Positions 14,001 through 27,200 of a DNA stretch of 64,000 nt are shown one piece after another. Under the pieces are notes generated by a model, which searched no databases, was not told where the DNA came from, and was given only the letters and a program-made list of their open reading frames with translations. This stretch comes from Tetrahymena thermophila SB210 (Eukaryota; Ciliophora; Oligohymenophorea; Hymenostomatida; Tetrahymenidae), in NCBI RefSeq assembly GCF_000189635.1, contig NW_002476535.1, positions 549,474-613,473 of the forward strand. The letters are read 5' to 3'. Position 1 is the stretch's first letter. Each line of letters begins with the position of its first letter. A program made the position numbers and the translations under genes.

Positions 14001-17000
14001 TTACATAATTCGTGCATTTTGAACTAATAATAAGTTTATGTGAACTTCTTACTATTTTTCTTTCTTTAATGACTCAACTTTTCTATTTCTTAGGTTGTAA
14101 ATGGTTTAGACAAGGATTTTAAAGATTAACTGTTTAAAATGTTATCCATTATTTTTTATTAGTTAGCCTTTATACAAACATTGTAATCGGCAGTAGTCAG
14201 TTAAATTAAAATTTTTAGGTACTAGCAAATAGACTATTTTTTCATGATAGACAATATTTAATCTTCAGCTTTATCAGACTTGCTATTAGAAGTATCTGGG
14301 TTATACTTTTCGATTTATTCGAAAATAATCATAATGTAGTGTTTTATTTAATCAATTTCTTATTTCTTATCTTAAAGAAGTTCAATACACAGTTTGCTAA
14401 TCTATTTGTTTAATCATATTTTTTGCAATTTTAGAATAAATATAATTGAATGAATTTACTTTGAGAGGACGGTTCTTTATTTTTTCAGAACTGTAATCAT
14501 GAGTCCTTAAAGCATCGTATTAAAAGAGAGTTAACTCTAAAATTTTATTGAAATAAGGTAGAACTTCTAATCTATTTTAAGGATTATTCTTGACAAATTA
14601 GTATAAGAAATCAATAATATTGCTATAGAGAGTTTTATAAGTGCCATTTTCGTCATCTTTTACATCAATTTTTTCTTTTTACAAGAAAATTGAGGCGTAT
14701 TATAGCAGATGAAGCATGCTCTAATTTTATTAAAGTATTTTATTAAGTGCGTTTTTTTGCAAAATTTAAATAATAAATAAGTAAGTTAATAAAAAATGAT
14801 TACTTTGTGGAAGTTTGTGTTACGCAGAAGATTTTAAAGTTAAGTAAAGTAGTCTTCTTTTGATTTAGCTAATTTCATTGTTCTTTTACATTCTTCATAG
14901 TTATCTAGTCTAAATAAGCTTAATATATTATCAAGGCCGTCTTAAAATAACTGCATGTAGGTTTAATGCTTTTGGCTAGATTAATTTAGGTTGCTCATAC
15001 TTTACATTGATTAATTTACCATAGTATTTATAGCTGAATTTAAAGCTGGTAAAAATTATTAAGTTTAATCTGCAACATCAATTTTATTTTTAGCCATATT
15101 TTAAAGTAAATTTGTAAGCTTATTAGCATACACAAGCATATCCTTAGCTGAAATTTAATCTGAGGTATCACCACATATGTCACGCAAAAGCTATAATTCA
15201 TATTTATCGTCTATAATTTCTATCTAATCAAATAATTCTATCAATATTTTATTTTGCTAAATGTAATTTGTAAGCTATTAAGAAAGAGCTTATTGTAAAG
15301 TGGGGTTATCGAGAGAGCATTTAAGGGTCTCAAACAACAAAGTACCTATGCTTAAGTCTTATAAATTTTCCAAATTATGTTTATTTCTCTTGATTTTGGT
15401 CATATTTGATTATCTAAATAGATCAAATTCTAATTCTCCTACTTGAATTTTTTTAAATTTCTCTTCATAACTCTCTTTGTTCCTAATTTTATCCTGCTTC
15501 TTATCCCTTTCTTCTTATTTTAGATTTTCTTTTTCTAATTTATGAAAATACTCGCTTTCTTCTCTTTACATCTGGAGATCCTCTTCTATATTTTCAGTTG
15601 TAAGAACAATAACTTATTAGTTATTTTCTTGATTAAGTAGATTAACCATTTCTATTTCTTTCTCGCCTTCTCTGCCTAATTCTAAACCTGCTCCCTTTAA
15701 CTATTTATTTGTAGGTTAAAATTTTATAGTTAGCTTTTTACCCATATTTTATTGTATTTGAGAAACAATGATTAGATTTCTTTGTAGAGAATCCAGTACT
15801 TAAATAATTTTTGAAGCTTCAAGCACGACCTATGTAAATAAAATAGCACAATTATTAATTTTAATAAAAGATTAAATCAAATTACTCTAGTGATTAGGAA
15901 TTAATCTTTGCACTCTTTGAAATTAGCTAATAATAAATCAAATACCCAAGTTTTTTTTTCATACTTAAATTATGACTTGAAGCAAATAAAGGCATAAAAT
16001 ATTTACTATATGTTTTTAATTATATGAGAATTAGTGTACAAATCATTGTATCCTAAATCTATACGAGAATGAACTATTTTAAGCATCTACAATAATGTTT
16101 TTAATTAAACATCTGGTTCGTGCTCTTTAAAAACGCTTAAACAATTGCTTAACTCTTTAGAGGTGTAACCTTTAAACATGAAATTCATTATTTAGTAAGT
16201 AATTTTGTTTTCTCGTTCTTCTGTTTATACAATTTCATCTGCAAATTTTCTAATTTCTTGGTACTCTTGCTCATCTTCATTTTCTTTATCCAAAATTCTT
16301 GTTTATGTCTTGACCTTCAAACGTGCATTTATATACTAAAATAAAAAATGAAATTTTATTTTATTTATTTTTCTATTAATGTAAGTATTTTGTTTTAAAT
16401 ATACAATTTTCCTAAAAGTTACTTTTAAGTTAAAATTTTTTTAATGAAATAAGTCATTTTAATTTAAAAAGTATGTAACCAAATGGAAGAAAGGATATGC
16501 ATTATATATTATTTAGGATAAATAAATGCAAAAATAAATAATTACTTAATGCCTATCTTCTGTTAAAACAAAGTCATGGAAAAGCTTATAAGATTTATCA
16601 GAGATTTAGAAATTTTGAATATCCTAACGGATCATACTATTAACTTTACTTTCAGAAATACGTAACAAAGGATCAGCATCAAGGATTGTCTCTTAATAAA
16701 GTGCCAAGAAACATCTAAAATACTCTAAGTTTTTTAGCTTTCTTATTCTATCATCTTTTTAGATATTTTCAAAAGGATTAAATAATTTCAAGCAAGTGAT
16801 AATGAATTCATCAGTCAAACCAATTTCTGGAGATTTTAAGATACGAATGACTTTGATATTTCTTCCCTTACACATCTATGCATAGAAATGCAGAACAGCT
16901 ATAACATACTAATCATATTTTTTTAATCTTTATGCTTTACTTTAGATTCCATCTTCATAATCAGATTACTAAAAGAATGGGAATGGGAAAGCATTACTTT

Positions 17001-20000
17001 GATTTTATGCTGTTACATTTTTGTGCTAAGGAATCCATTTAAGCTTTTGATTATCTTTTTCAAAATCAATTTTAGTTGCATTTTTTCCTATTAATTTATA
17101 AATTATATTATATAAATTTTATAAGTATTTTTTAATTATTGATCTGTTTACCTATCATATTGAAAATGACACATGGAACTTAGTTACCATTATCATCTAT
17201 TAGTAAAAAGGAAATTAACTTTTTTTACTCTAGCTTAACATTAAAATATTAATTTGAACTTTAAGCTATTTTAACTTTATTGAGTTAAACTTAGGTATTA
17301 TTTAAAGATTAAGACTCTTTTGTAGGTTTGAATAATAATTTTTTGCAGAATTTTTGATTTTCTTCAATTGCTTCTTCCATAGGATTTACCATTGACAAAG
17401 ACAAAACTTCCATAATAAAAATTTAGATTCCTAATTTAGATGAAGATATATTATTTATTTTGTCACACCAATCTTTAATGTTTTGCTTCTCCTTTTCATC
17501 TGATTCTTCCATCCATTTAATAGCTTCTCTGATTAAGTGCTTTACATCCTATTATATTATATAAAATAATTTAATGAAGAGTTAGCTTTATCTATTAAAT
17601 GAATTTACACTTGAGTATTTATTTAGTTAAAGCAAAAAGAAGCTTAGGTACTATTTGCTACTGATTAAGAACGAACAAGACTTAGAGTTACTTTTAATAC
17701 ATGATATCAATATTTTATAAATAATGGATATGCATTTTTTAAGCTTTTATTGAGCAATCTTTTATGCAGATCTCTCAGATATTATTTGATTTTTCTCTTA
17801 TTAACTTTTGTCTCTGTATAGCTTACCAAATATCTTAAAATCGATTTGCTGAAGAATTAAAATAAGGAGAGTGAGTAATCCACTTTCACGGATAACATCT
17901 TATCTCATCATTAATAATTGCCCCTCTACACTTAAAAACTAAGACAAATTATCAATACTCTAGCACAGATCTATTACTTTATTATTTAGCTGCTTTTAAC
18001 TATCGAAGGCTTGTTTATAGGTATACTTGACGTCTTTTGAGTCTTACAATATTTAATGACCCCAGTCTTGTAAAAATATGTAAAAATCTAGCAAGAATGG
18101 GAAAAGACTTGAAACCCTATCAGTTGTTTATCTGTATTTTTAAAATAATTTTTAAAAAAATAAATTTTATAATTTAATATTTTTACCTTAAATCTTTGTT
18201 GACACTCAGAATTTCATAAATATATTTTTCCTTCGATTGCTTGTCTAGCTTATCAACACATTCGATAACAATATTTTATCTTTCACCATCTTTTTTCTCT
18301 TGTAGAACTAAGGTTTTAAAAATCTCTTGAGGTATTTATGACTTGCTCTTTAATTTTGGATCAGATATACCTTAAATAAGAATACTATTATTGTATTAGA
18401 TGTATTCATCTTTTGCTGACCTTTTAGAGCTTTTAGAAGAAGCTAGTTTAAAGAGGTTATTAGAATTTGTATCAAAAGTTAAACTGAACACATATTTTTA
18501 GTTTTGAGAATATATTGGATTTCTTGATACAGCAAGATAAAGACTTGATGCAAGGTTTTTAAGGTAAAAGAATCCTTTGTAAGTAGGTATCTGAGAGGAA
18601 AATGATTCTTCTTTCTAAATTTCCCATAAAGTTTATATGTCTACATTGACTTGCTTCTCAGCTGAAATATCATCAATTTCAATATCTTCTAATTCATTAC
18701 CCTGTTTCTTGCTTGAACCTTTTATGACTTAATTAGTTACTTTTTATTCAATTTGCTCCTCCTTTTGCTAAATATAAAGCGCGAAATTCTTCTCAAGAGT
18801 TTCTATAGATTTTTTTTTGTCAAAATAGTCTTACTCCATTTTTATTTCAGTATTATCTTGCACGAAGCTAACCGCTCTTTTTTTTAATATTCTAACAAAA
18901 TTTTTACTTCTTCTCACTCCAACATACCCATTTAAGCTCCTAATTTAAAAAAATAAAAAGTAAATTAAATAAATACTAATTGAAAATATGAAAACTATAC
19001 CTATTGAAAAGTCTTATTACTTCACCAGCCTAAAGTATTTTACCTTTGAACTAGCTTCCTTCTCTCTCCTTTTTACAAAAAAATTATTAATTTCATTTTT
19101 TCAATTTAAAAAAAAACAAAATTGATTATTTATTACTTCGACTGTTTTAAAGTCTAAATAGTTGCAAAGCTTCAGAGGAATGTTAAATTCAGATGCATTA
19201 ACTTCGAGAGGAGAGACTAATTCTTCATCTCCTACATTATCTATATTTAGCCAATAACTTTTATCCATTACACTCTAAAGAAGTATTTAATCGCCATAAA
19301 GAACAGGCTCTCCAAACTTTTTAGTGTTTTTTTATGAAACTAAAATAAAATTTGACCATTAATTATCTATTTCTTCTAAGCTCATCTATTTATTTATTAC
19401 ATTTTAAGTTAACAATTTCTTATCATATAAATATTGATAAAAATTATTTTTTCAGTGTTTGATTCATCCTGAAATACTAAGTAAAACTCCAAATGAATTT
19501 TTTACAAAACCAACATTCATAATTAATAATTTTGTGAAAAATACTCTCAAACTACTTTAAATAAATCAAAAATAAGATTTTTACTTCTCTGCAACAATTT
19601 TGCTAAGCTAAAATATTAGGATTTATAGTTAGTGTGCAATCACTATACAAATGGACTAATTAAATAATCTAACCATAACAAATGTTAGAACCTTTTAATC
19701 TTTCATAATTTTGCTAATTTTCCTTTTTTTCCTCCTCAACTTTGGGACTTAAGTGTAAGATATCTTCTTAATTGATTTATTTTGATTTGTTGAATTTTTC
19801 TTGATAAAAATATTTCTTTTCATTAACAACTCTGAATAAGCATTTTCTAAACTATTGCTGTGCACTTTTCCTAAAAATCGAAGTATCTTGCTTTTCTTAT
19901 TGTTACATCATTTTTGCCACAGAGTCAAGGTAATCTTTTTACTATCCAAAACTTTTTTAAGATTCTTAATCTTCATTATCAGATTTTGACTTCTGTTTTT

Positions 20001-20795
20001 TGGATTCTTAATTGAATTTTTAAGGAAGGCATTCTACCTTATTACTTGCAATACCATCACCTATTAAATATAAAAAATTATATGAAAATTTTAGATATTT
20101 AAAGAATACAACAAAGTTAATTTTTGTTTTGAAAATTTAAAAAATTTTGTTAACTATTTTGCTAAATAAATAAAAATTACTAGGTAAGAGATATTTTTAA
20201 AATCATTAATAAATTTATATTTATTTATTTAGTATTTTTTAATCTATAAATTACCTGATATAATTCCTTTTTTACCACTATCTGTATAAAACTTCAAATA
20301 GCAAACATCACCAAATTTCAAATTAAGAATTGGTTTATTTTTATCTCTATATCCCTATGATTTTTCTTCAATCATATCCTCTTCTGGATCATTTCCAAAG
20401 TCTGATATTTCTATAGTTATATAAATTATAATATTTATTTTTAATTTCTTAAACAAACTCCACTTTTATCTAAATTTTTTGCTAAGTACATGAATAAATA
20501 TTTTTAAAAATGAGTTAAATGAGTTAATAGCTTAGTGAATTAAAATAGGTAAGCTTATAATTTGCTTAATTTAAATATAAAAAATTTTACAATAAACTGC
20601 ATCTGAATTTTTTTAGGACTATTAGTCATGATTTTGATCTTTAAATGTTATTTAGGGTTTAATTTGTGGGGTTGGGCCACCTATTGCTTTTACTATTTTA
20701 GCCCATTTCTTAAATGCGACTTATTTCAAAACTCTTTGTATAAGGATTTATTGAAACTATTTAGCTTATTCTTCAGCCTCAAAATACTAATACAT
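8044..20795 (-). CDS. ITPR: IP3 receptor/ryanodine receptor-family Ca2+-release channel
   Basis: Large intracellular calcium-release channel, expected in ER, alveolar sacs or other Ca2+ stores. Exon 1 (20591-20795) begins MYQYFEAEEQ. Exon 2 (20255-20410) carries LKFGDVCYLKF, the start of the IP3R N-terminal beta-trefoil. Next come NICYGQIIQLVHL (near 19640-19690) and GEPVLYGDQILLQSV with NIPLKLCNY (19140-19330), a MIR-like module. A long helical solenoid with acidic and charged coiled segments follows (near 12530-12700 and 15430-15560). The C-terminal channel has several membrane segments (about 8450-9500), pore loop GLRNGGGISES (near 8580-8625) and terminal helix YFYDLFFFILINML. The IP3R zinc signature CFVC is split by an intron from HIYLHHNAYH (near 8200-8390). 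The stop is TGA at 8044-8046. Many short introns interrupt it; I resolved only some, so internal exon borders are open. The product should exceed 3000 residues. IP3R and RyR cannot be separated with certainty; the N-terminus and tail favour IP3R. Ciliates have several such channels. Confidence 0.92.
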
Positions 20796-22469
20796 CGTGC
20801 TTCAAAAATAAAAACTATTTTCCTCCTATAATATATTTTCAGTTTTGTAGAAACAGCAGATTTTATTTTTCTTCTTATTCTATTTGATTCGTTCTTGTAT
20901 TCACTACCTACCTATTTTTTTTTTCGTTATCTTTATTTTTGTTGTTAGATTTTGAATAATGATAAGATTGATCTACAAATAATTATTAATTAATTAAGTT
21001 ATTAATTAAGAGTTATTTTTGATTGCGGTGAAGTATCTTAAAAGTTCACCAATTTGAAGAGTCTAAAACAAAATATGATCTTTTTTTGTATACATCTGCA
21101 CATTATAAATTTAAACGTTTTAAAAATTAAGTAAATCTATTTAGATCACATGAAATAGGCTTTAATAAGTTGCTATTATGTTATTTTAAATTTATACACA
21201 AATTTAACACAAAATCTACAAGGTAACTTTTATTTAAATATTTGTGAAACATTAATTCATTATAAACTTTTCTTACTTACTTAATTGATTGACTTATTAT
21301 TACTTTTAACTAATTCTTCTCATTAATTTGGAATACTTAAAAACAATAAATATTTTAAGCAGAAATTTTCTTTAATATGTTAGAATTTCTTTAATTACAC
21401 ATTTTTCTCTTAAAGTAAAATATAAAAAGGTTTGTTTGTTTGTTTGTTTGTTTGTTTGTTTTTAAATGCATATACTCTTAGTTTCTAAAGATTGATTTAT
21501 CTATACTTTGTTTTTACATTATAAATTAAAATTCAAAAAAGCTTTTATTTTTATAAATAATATTATATATAAATAAATAGTGGTTTATGTTCCAACATTC
21601 TATCTAGATTCCAAAATAGTTAGTTAATTATGTACAAAATTTCAAAATTGTTTCAATTGTAAAGGAGCCTTTTTGTATTTTAACAGTTAATAAAATAATT
21701 TGTGAATATATTCAAATGAAAAAAAATTAAATAAACCTGTCAAAAAGAGAATACAAGTCACCCAATTCTGATATACTTGTTTTCTTTTTAAATTAGTGGA
21801 TAAAATTATGATACGTTCTGTATTTTTGCATTTTTTATATTATTATTTGGCCTATTTAAGAATCTGGAACCATCTATTAAATTGAATAATGCTATCTAGC
21901 ATGCTGATATTTTAATAAATATTTTGTTTATATACATGTGACATTGAAAATTATTTACTTTTATAATATCTAAGTACTCTTAATTTTATTTTACTATTTA
22001 TTTCAGCATTTCATGCAATGGTATATTGAGATGACCAAATGCTTTTGTAAACTCGCTTTTGAGCTTTTAGTTTGAAATTTTAGATATTTATTTTGGACTT
22101 TATATTATAATTTATTACTTGCATAGATTCCTGATATTACTGTTTAATTACATATTATTAACTAATGACCCTGCTCCAATTCTCTAAAGTTGGAATAATC
22201 ATCTATTTATTTATTAATTTAAAACTGAACGATAAAACAAACATTGATTTTTTAGCTTTTATGATACCTGCATTTTTTAATATTTGTCTTTATCTTCGTT
22301 GGTAGTTGGAAAGACAATTTCAAATATATTATCTATAAATTTTTCTAATTTTGGGAGCTTTTATTAATTTATTGATTTAAAATAAATTTTTCAAAACAAC
22401 GATTAATTCAGTTATTAAAACTTTATATTACAATTTTTATACATTGCATATATTTAGAAGCAACTTCAA
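20796..22469. other. intergenic, 1.7 kb, with a GTTT microsatellite
   Basis: 5' flank of the calcium-channel gene and 3' flank of the next minus-strand gene. AT-rich with one tetranucleotide repeat (21430-21463). No frame beyond chance length. Confidence 0.5.
21430..21463. repeat. (GTTT)n microsatellite, about 8 units
   Basis: Eight consecutive GTTT units, read directly from the sequence, about 640 bases upstream of the calcium-channel start codon. Confidence 0.9.
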
Positions 22470-23207
22470 TCAGCTGATTTTCGCTCTAAACGCACAATAT
22501 TTGACAGAGCTATATTATTTTTAATGACATTATTAAAAGCTTTTAAAAATTAAATTCTAGCAAATTACAGTAGATACTATATTTTGAGAGTTATAAGAGG
22601 AACTAAACACATTACTTGCTGCAGGATTAGATCCAGATGTAGCTGGAGATTGAGCTGATTAATTCATTTATTAATTTTATTGAATTTAGTTAGGCTACAA
22701 CTCTTGAATAGCAGAAGTTTAACCTTCGTATTTGTTAGATTGAGGACTTTAATTCTGATACAGTTACTATGAGCTTTTTTCTGTTTAATTTTGAATTTAT
22801 TTCTTTGTAGATTTTTTAGAAGCACTATTTTTTTAAGGAGTATTTAAAAGTTACTGTGTCGTTTATTGAAGAGCAAGCGTTTACTAATAAATGACTGACT
22901 AAAGACTGAGAGCATTTTCTTCAAGAGTTTTTATTCTCTATAAATACTATAAATTTCTTTGACGGAGCACCTACAATTCACTTTGTAATCTCTAATTTTC
23001 TAATTCTAAATTATAACATTTCCACTGATCATTTTGGTTAAGAATTTATGAACTAAACAACCCAGAATTACTATGATTAAATAGGCCTGAGTTGTACATA
23101 TTATTAACTTAATTTAGCGATTTTTGACTTGATTAGTTTTTTAAATATTCCCTATACTGCTCTTAAAAAAAAGAGACCTTACTCTTTTAATCAGACCCAA
23201 AAGACAT
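22470..23207 (-). CDS. small Gln-rich coiled-coil protein, unknown function
   Basis: A single open frame of 245 residues from ATG (complement of 23205-23207) to TGA (complement of 22470-22472), in frame throughout with many TAA/TAG Gln codons. Residues about 70-130 form heptads with Leu/Ile at core positions (LELENQRLQSELQVLRQR and following), so a coiled-coil of some 50 residues is likely. I see no basic region that would make it a bZIP. The second half is low-complexity Gln/Asn/Ser. The last ~30 residues are less biased and could be read-through of an intron or non-coding tail. It is divergent from the membrane-protein gene, with a 1 kb shared upstream region. Real coding is likely from length plus heptads; function unknown. 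Confidence 0.65.
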
Positions 23208-24208
23208 TTTCTTATCTACTATTCTATAATAAAAAGTAATTTGTAGAAAATTTATTCAAATTTTGCTGCCTAATTAATAATTATATTTTCATAATTTTCA
23301 AAGTTAGTAATCAAAAGATATCTTAGATATTGATAATTATTAATAAATAAATAAATAAAAATTATCATCATTCATAAATTGATTGAAAGAATGAACGAAC
23401 AAAATCAAGCATTGAAACATAGATTTTTTGTAATAATTTCTAAAATTCTTCTATTTTAATTCATATAAAATTCATAAAAGATTAAATTATAATATACTAT
23501 TATAATCATTTTACATTCTTTTAGCAACGCTTAAGCTACAAAGTTATAAAATATATTGATAAATAATCTATTTTTGTGATTTGAGTGAAATCTTTATCTT
23601 TTAATATACTTAAAATATTTATTGCCTCATTTTTATTAACAATTTATTTCGTTTAAATTAAATTCAATCTTATTCAAAATATAATTTGTAAGAACTCATA
23701 AAATAATTTAATAACTTGATAAAAACTTTTGTTTTAGGAAATTTTAATTGAGAAAAAAATTTTAATTTTTAGCTTTTTGATAAACATTAATCCTTACTTT
23801 TTGTTTTTTTAATTGAATTTTGCAAAAAAAATATCTATTTATTTATTGATTTTAGAAGAGCTTTATAATAAATAATCTTCTTAAATTAAAAATAATTTTA
23901 AATAAAAAAGAATATTTAATTATTAATATCTATCTATCTATCTGTAAATATGTAAACACATTTAAATCATTTATGTCATATTTTGATAAATTCAAATTTT
24001 TGATATTATTTAATTAAGCTTAAATATAAATTATAATTATAAAGAGGATTAATCATAAGATCAGTAGTCTTTTTTTATTAAGCTATTTAAAAAAATAGTA
24101 ACTATCAATATTAATTTTTTAAATATGAAGCAAAGTAGATTTAAGCCAAATAAATAATGTGAGTTTTTAAGTATGAGCTAATAAATACAGAGTACCCTAT
24201 TATATTTT
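23208..24208. other. divergent intergenic region, 1.0 kb
   Basis: Shared upstream region of the coiled-coil gene (-) and the membrane-protein gene (+), so both promoters should lie here. It contains four TATC units (23927-23942) and T-rich stretches. No specific promoter element was recognised. Confidence 0.5.
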
Positions 24209-27200
24209 ATGAGAAAAATTATATTCTAATTACAGCTAATTTATTTAGTTTCTATGGCTCTTTTTTGCAATATAGCTTAATGCCAATAAAATAAGTAACT
24301 AAATTCAATGGATTTGATAAATAATTCTTAGTTTATAGAGTTAGATCCTGGTTATTCGCTCGTAATGAATATAGATTTTACTTTCTACCTTAAAATAGGT
24401 GATACTTATAAATACGGAACTGATTGGTCTTTAAGCCTTTGCTCATTTTCTTCAAGCGCTCCAAGTATTCCTGCATCAAGTACATATTGTAATTTGAGTG
24501 TATGCAGCAATGGAACAAGCTTACCTTTACCTAAAGTGTATTTTGATTAAGGGGTATTTATTTATTAAGAATATAAATTGAGATTATACAATCAATCTCC
24601 TAACTAAACATATATATTCCCATATATTGCATGTACTAATGAGTAGTTTATTTAGTAATTCCCGCTTTAAGGAAACTAAAGGCTTCCAATTACTTATACT
24701 AAAGTAACTTCTTCTAGAGCTTAATACGGAACCTCTAAGTTATTTTTCTTTGTTTTAAACTAAAATAAATTACTGAATTATCTTCTACCATTCAACATGC
24801 CAACAGATGGCCCATTTTTCGACTAAGTTAATCCTGAAATATCTTTTCCAGGTCCTCCTACCTACTCTTCTTAACCTTTTGATACTACTTATTGGCAAAA
24901 TATAAATACCGTTCTAATACCTTATATCCCCTTTTTTTCTTTTTGCAATGGTAAATAGAGTGTTCTTTTTTTAAATTGAACTGTTATTTAGTGAATTTAA
25001 AATATTTTATTTACTAATTCTAATTATTTCTTTCTAATTCACATCACTACTTTTTTTCTAAGAATTTATTAAATGTGCTTTATAAAAAATTAAAAGGATT
25101 TGGTAGACATATTCTATTAAATGAAGTATTTGAATCAGTCTAATATTGTAACTTAATTCCTCCTGAAAATACTAAAACTGTGAATTATATTCCTACAATT
25201 GGGTTTGATCCTGTATCTGATAGTTGCCATGCAGAAATATAATGCGAGTATGAAGAAGATTTTACATAACAGTATAAAGGAACACAGTGGTATTTTCCAA
25301 CATCAGACACTGCAATTTATTTGTCAACTGATCGTAAATTTTAATTAATTATGAAGATAACTTTTATTGATTTATTTACTAATATTTATAACAGCTATAA
25401 CAATCGATTCTTTTATACAAAACGAAAGTGATCCTTCAGGAATATATTAATAATATATAATTAATAATGATATCTCACTTATAGGAGTGCCTATAACAGC
25501 TAATAATATGGGAGTTTAAGGACAACAGCATCCATCAAAAGTTACATTCAATATTAACTACAACTAAGTAAAAATTAATACATTAACTTCAATCATTATT
25601 CTTTTAAGTTAATGAAAAGATATTTTTTATTTATGAATTTATTTTCTTATGTTAATAAATAATTTATATTTAGGTTGATAGATACACAAAAAGAATTATT
25701 TCAGCTAGCATTGTTGTGTCAGACTATGTGAATAATACTTCTGCTAGTGGTAATAGTCCAGCACCTCCAAATACTTATACTTTAATCATAAATTTCAATC
25801 CTTTGAGTTATGTTGATTTGGTTAACTACTTTTAATTTGGTTAGCTTGTTTATGCAATTTTGTTTATTATTTTATCGCTTATTCCTGTTCTTTGTGTCTT
25901 TTTAGTTTGGATTTTTAATAATTTCATCTCTCCAAATAAGTACAAGCCACCTCTTAAAGTATGGAAAACTATTAAAATTGCATTTTGGCCAGCTTTTGAA
26001 GGAAACTTATATGGCATTATTCCTTCTATATTAGTTACAGCCTTTGTTTATATTCTATAAAACAATGGTAATTTTTATTCTTAAAAATTTATCTTACTAT
26101 TATTTATTAATTCAGGTACACTATTTAGCAATTCAAGTATTTACTATTAGTATGATTTTGGCACAGTGAGTATCGAATAAGCAATATAAATAAAGAGAGG
26201 AAGAACTGGTCTTATCCTCGGCATAGTTGGTCTCTTTTTTATTTATTATGGGTCTTGTCTTTTGATTCCAACTCCAACAAAGGAATAAGAAGAAACTATT
26301 AAAATATTCTTAAAGAAATAAATTTAAGATAAAAATAATAGGGAATTAAAAGATTTTAATGAATTTCATACAATGAAAAACTCTCGGTAAAACTCTCAAG
26401 AAGATGAAGAAAATGATAATAGTGAAAAAAATAGTTAAAATAGTTAAGATGATAAAGAAGATAATGAGGGAGATAGTATTCTTAACAAAAAAAAATCAAA
26501 TTACAATGATGATAAAAGCTCACACCATAAAAAGTAAAAATGAATAAAATAATTTCATATTCCAAATCTTGTTGATAAAATATTTTATTAAATATTTATT
26601 TTTATTAATGATTTTTTTGCAAGAAATAGAATTATTTTAAAATAATATTTTATTTATTTACAGAAAATCGTAAAATGAAAGTCGCAATCCTCTTAATCAT
26701 AAAGATGAAGACTAAGATAATTTATTAGATGGAGATAATGATAAATAAGAATAATAAGAGTCTCAAAAAAATCTCAGTGGAGAGCATGGACATGAAGATG
26801 AGGAAGAAAAAGAAAAGGAAGGAGAGGAGAGCGATGAAGAGGAAGAAGAAGACTTTGAAATCACTTAAGTATAATGAAAAAAAAACAAAAATTTAATTAA
26901 TCATATCTTTTTTTAATTTAAATAAGGTTTTTATTTTTAAGAGATATCATTTCTTTGTAGTTTGCTTAATTTCTTCAGTTGTATTTTTGGCTTTATTAGA
27001 ATTTTCATACACTAGCTCATTTACTCAATATATAGATGGTTATATATTCCTCCTGTTCTTGATTGAAGCCATCTTTATTACTATATTGCAAGAATTTATT
27101 TTAAAAGAAAGTTTGTTAGTTTACCCTATAAGTGCATCTCTAGAAACAATTTAATTCATCATGACTATAGCAGCTTCCAACTTCATAGAATTTATTAAGC

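Noticed and set aside
20628-20831. Plus-strand ORF of 67 codons
   Set aside because: It is the antisense shadow of exon 1 of the calcium-channel gene, which has coherent phase and Gln codons on the minus strand.
22900-23100. Possible bZIP transcription factor in the small coiled-coil gene
   Set aside because: Leucine heptads are present but there is no basic DNA-contact region before them.
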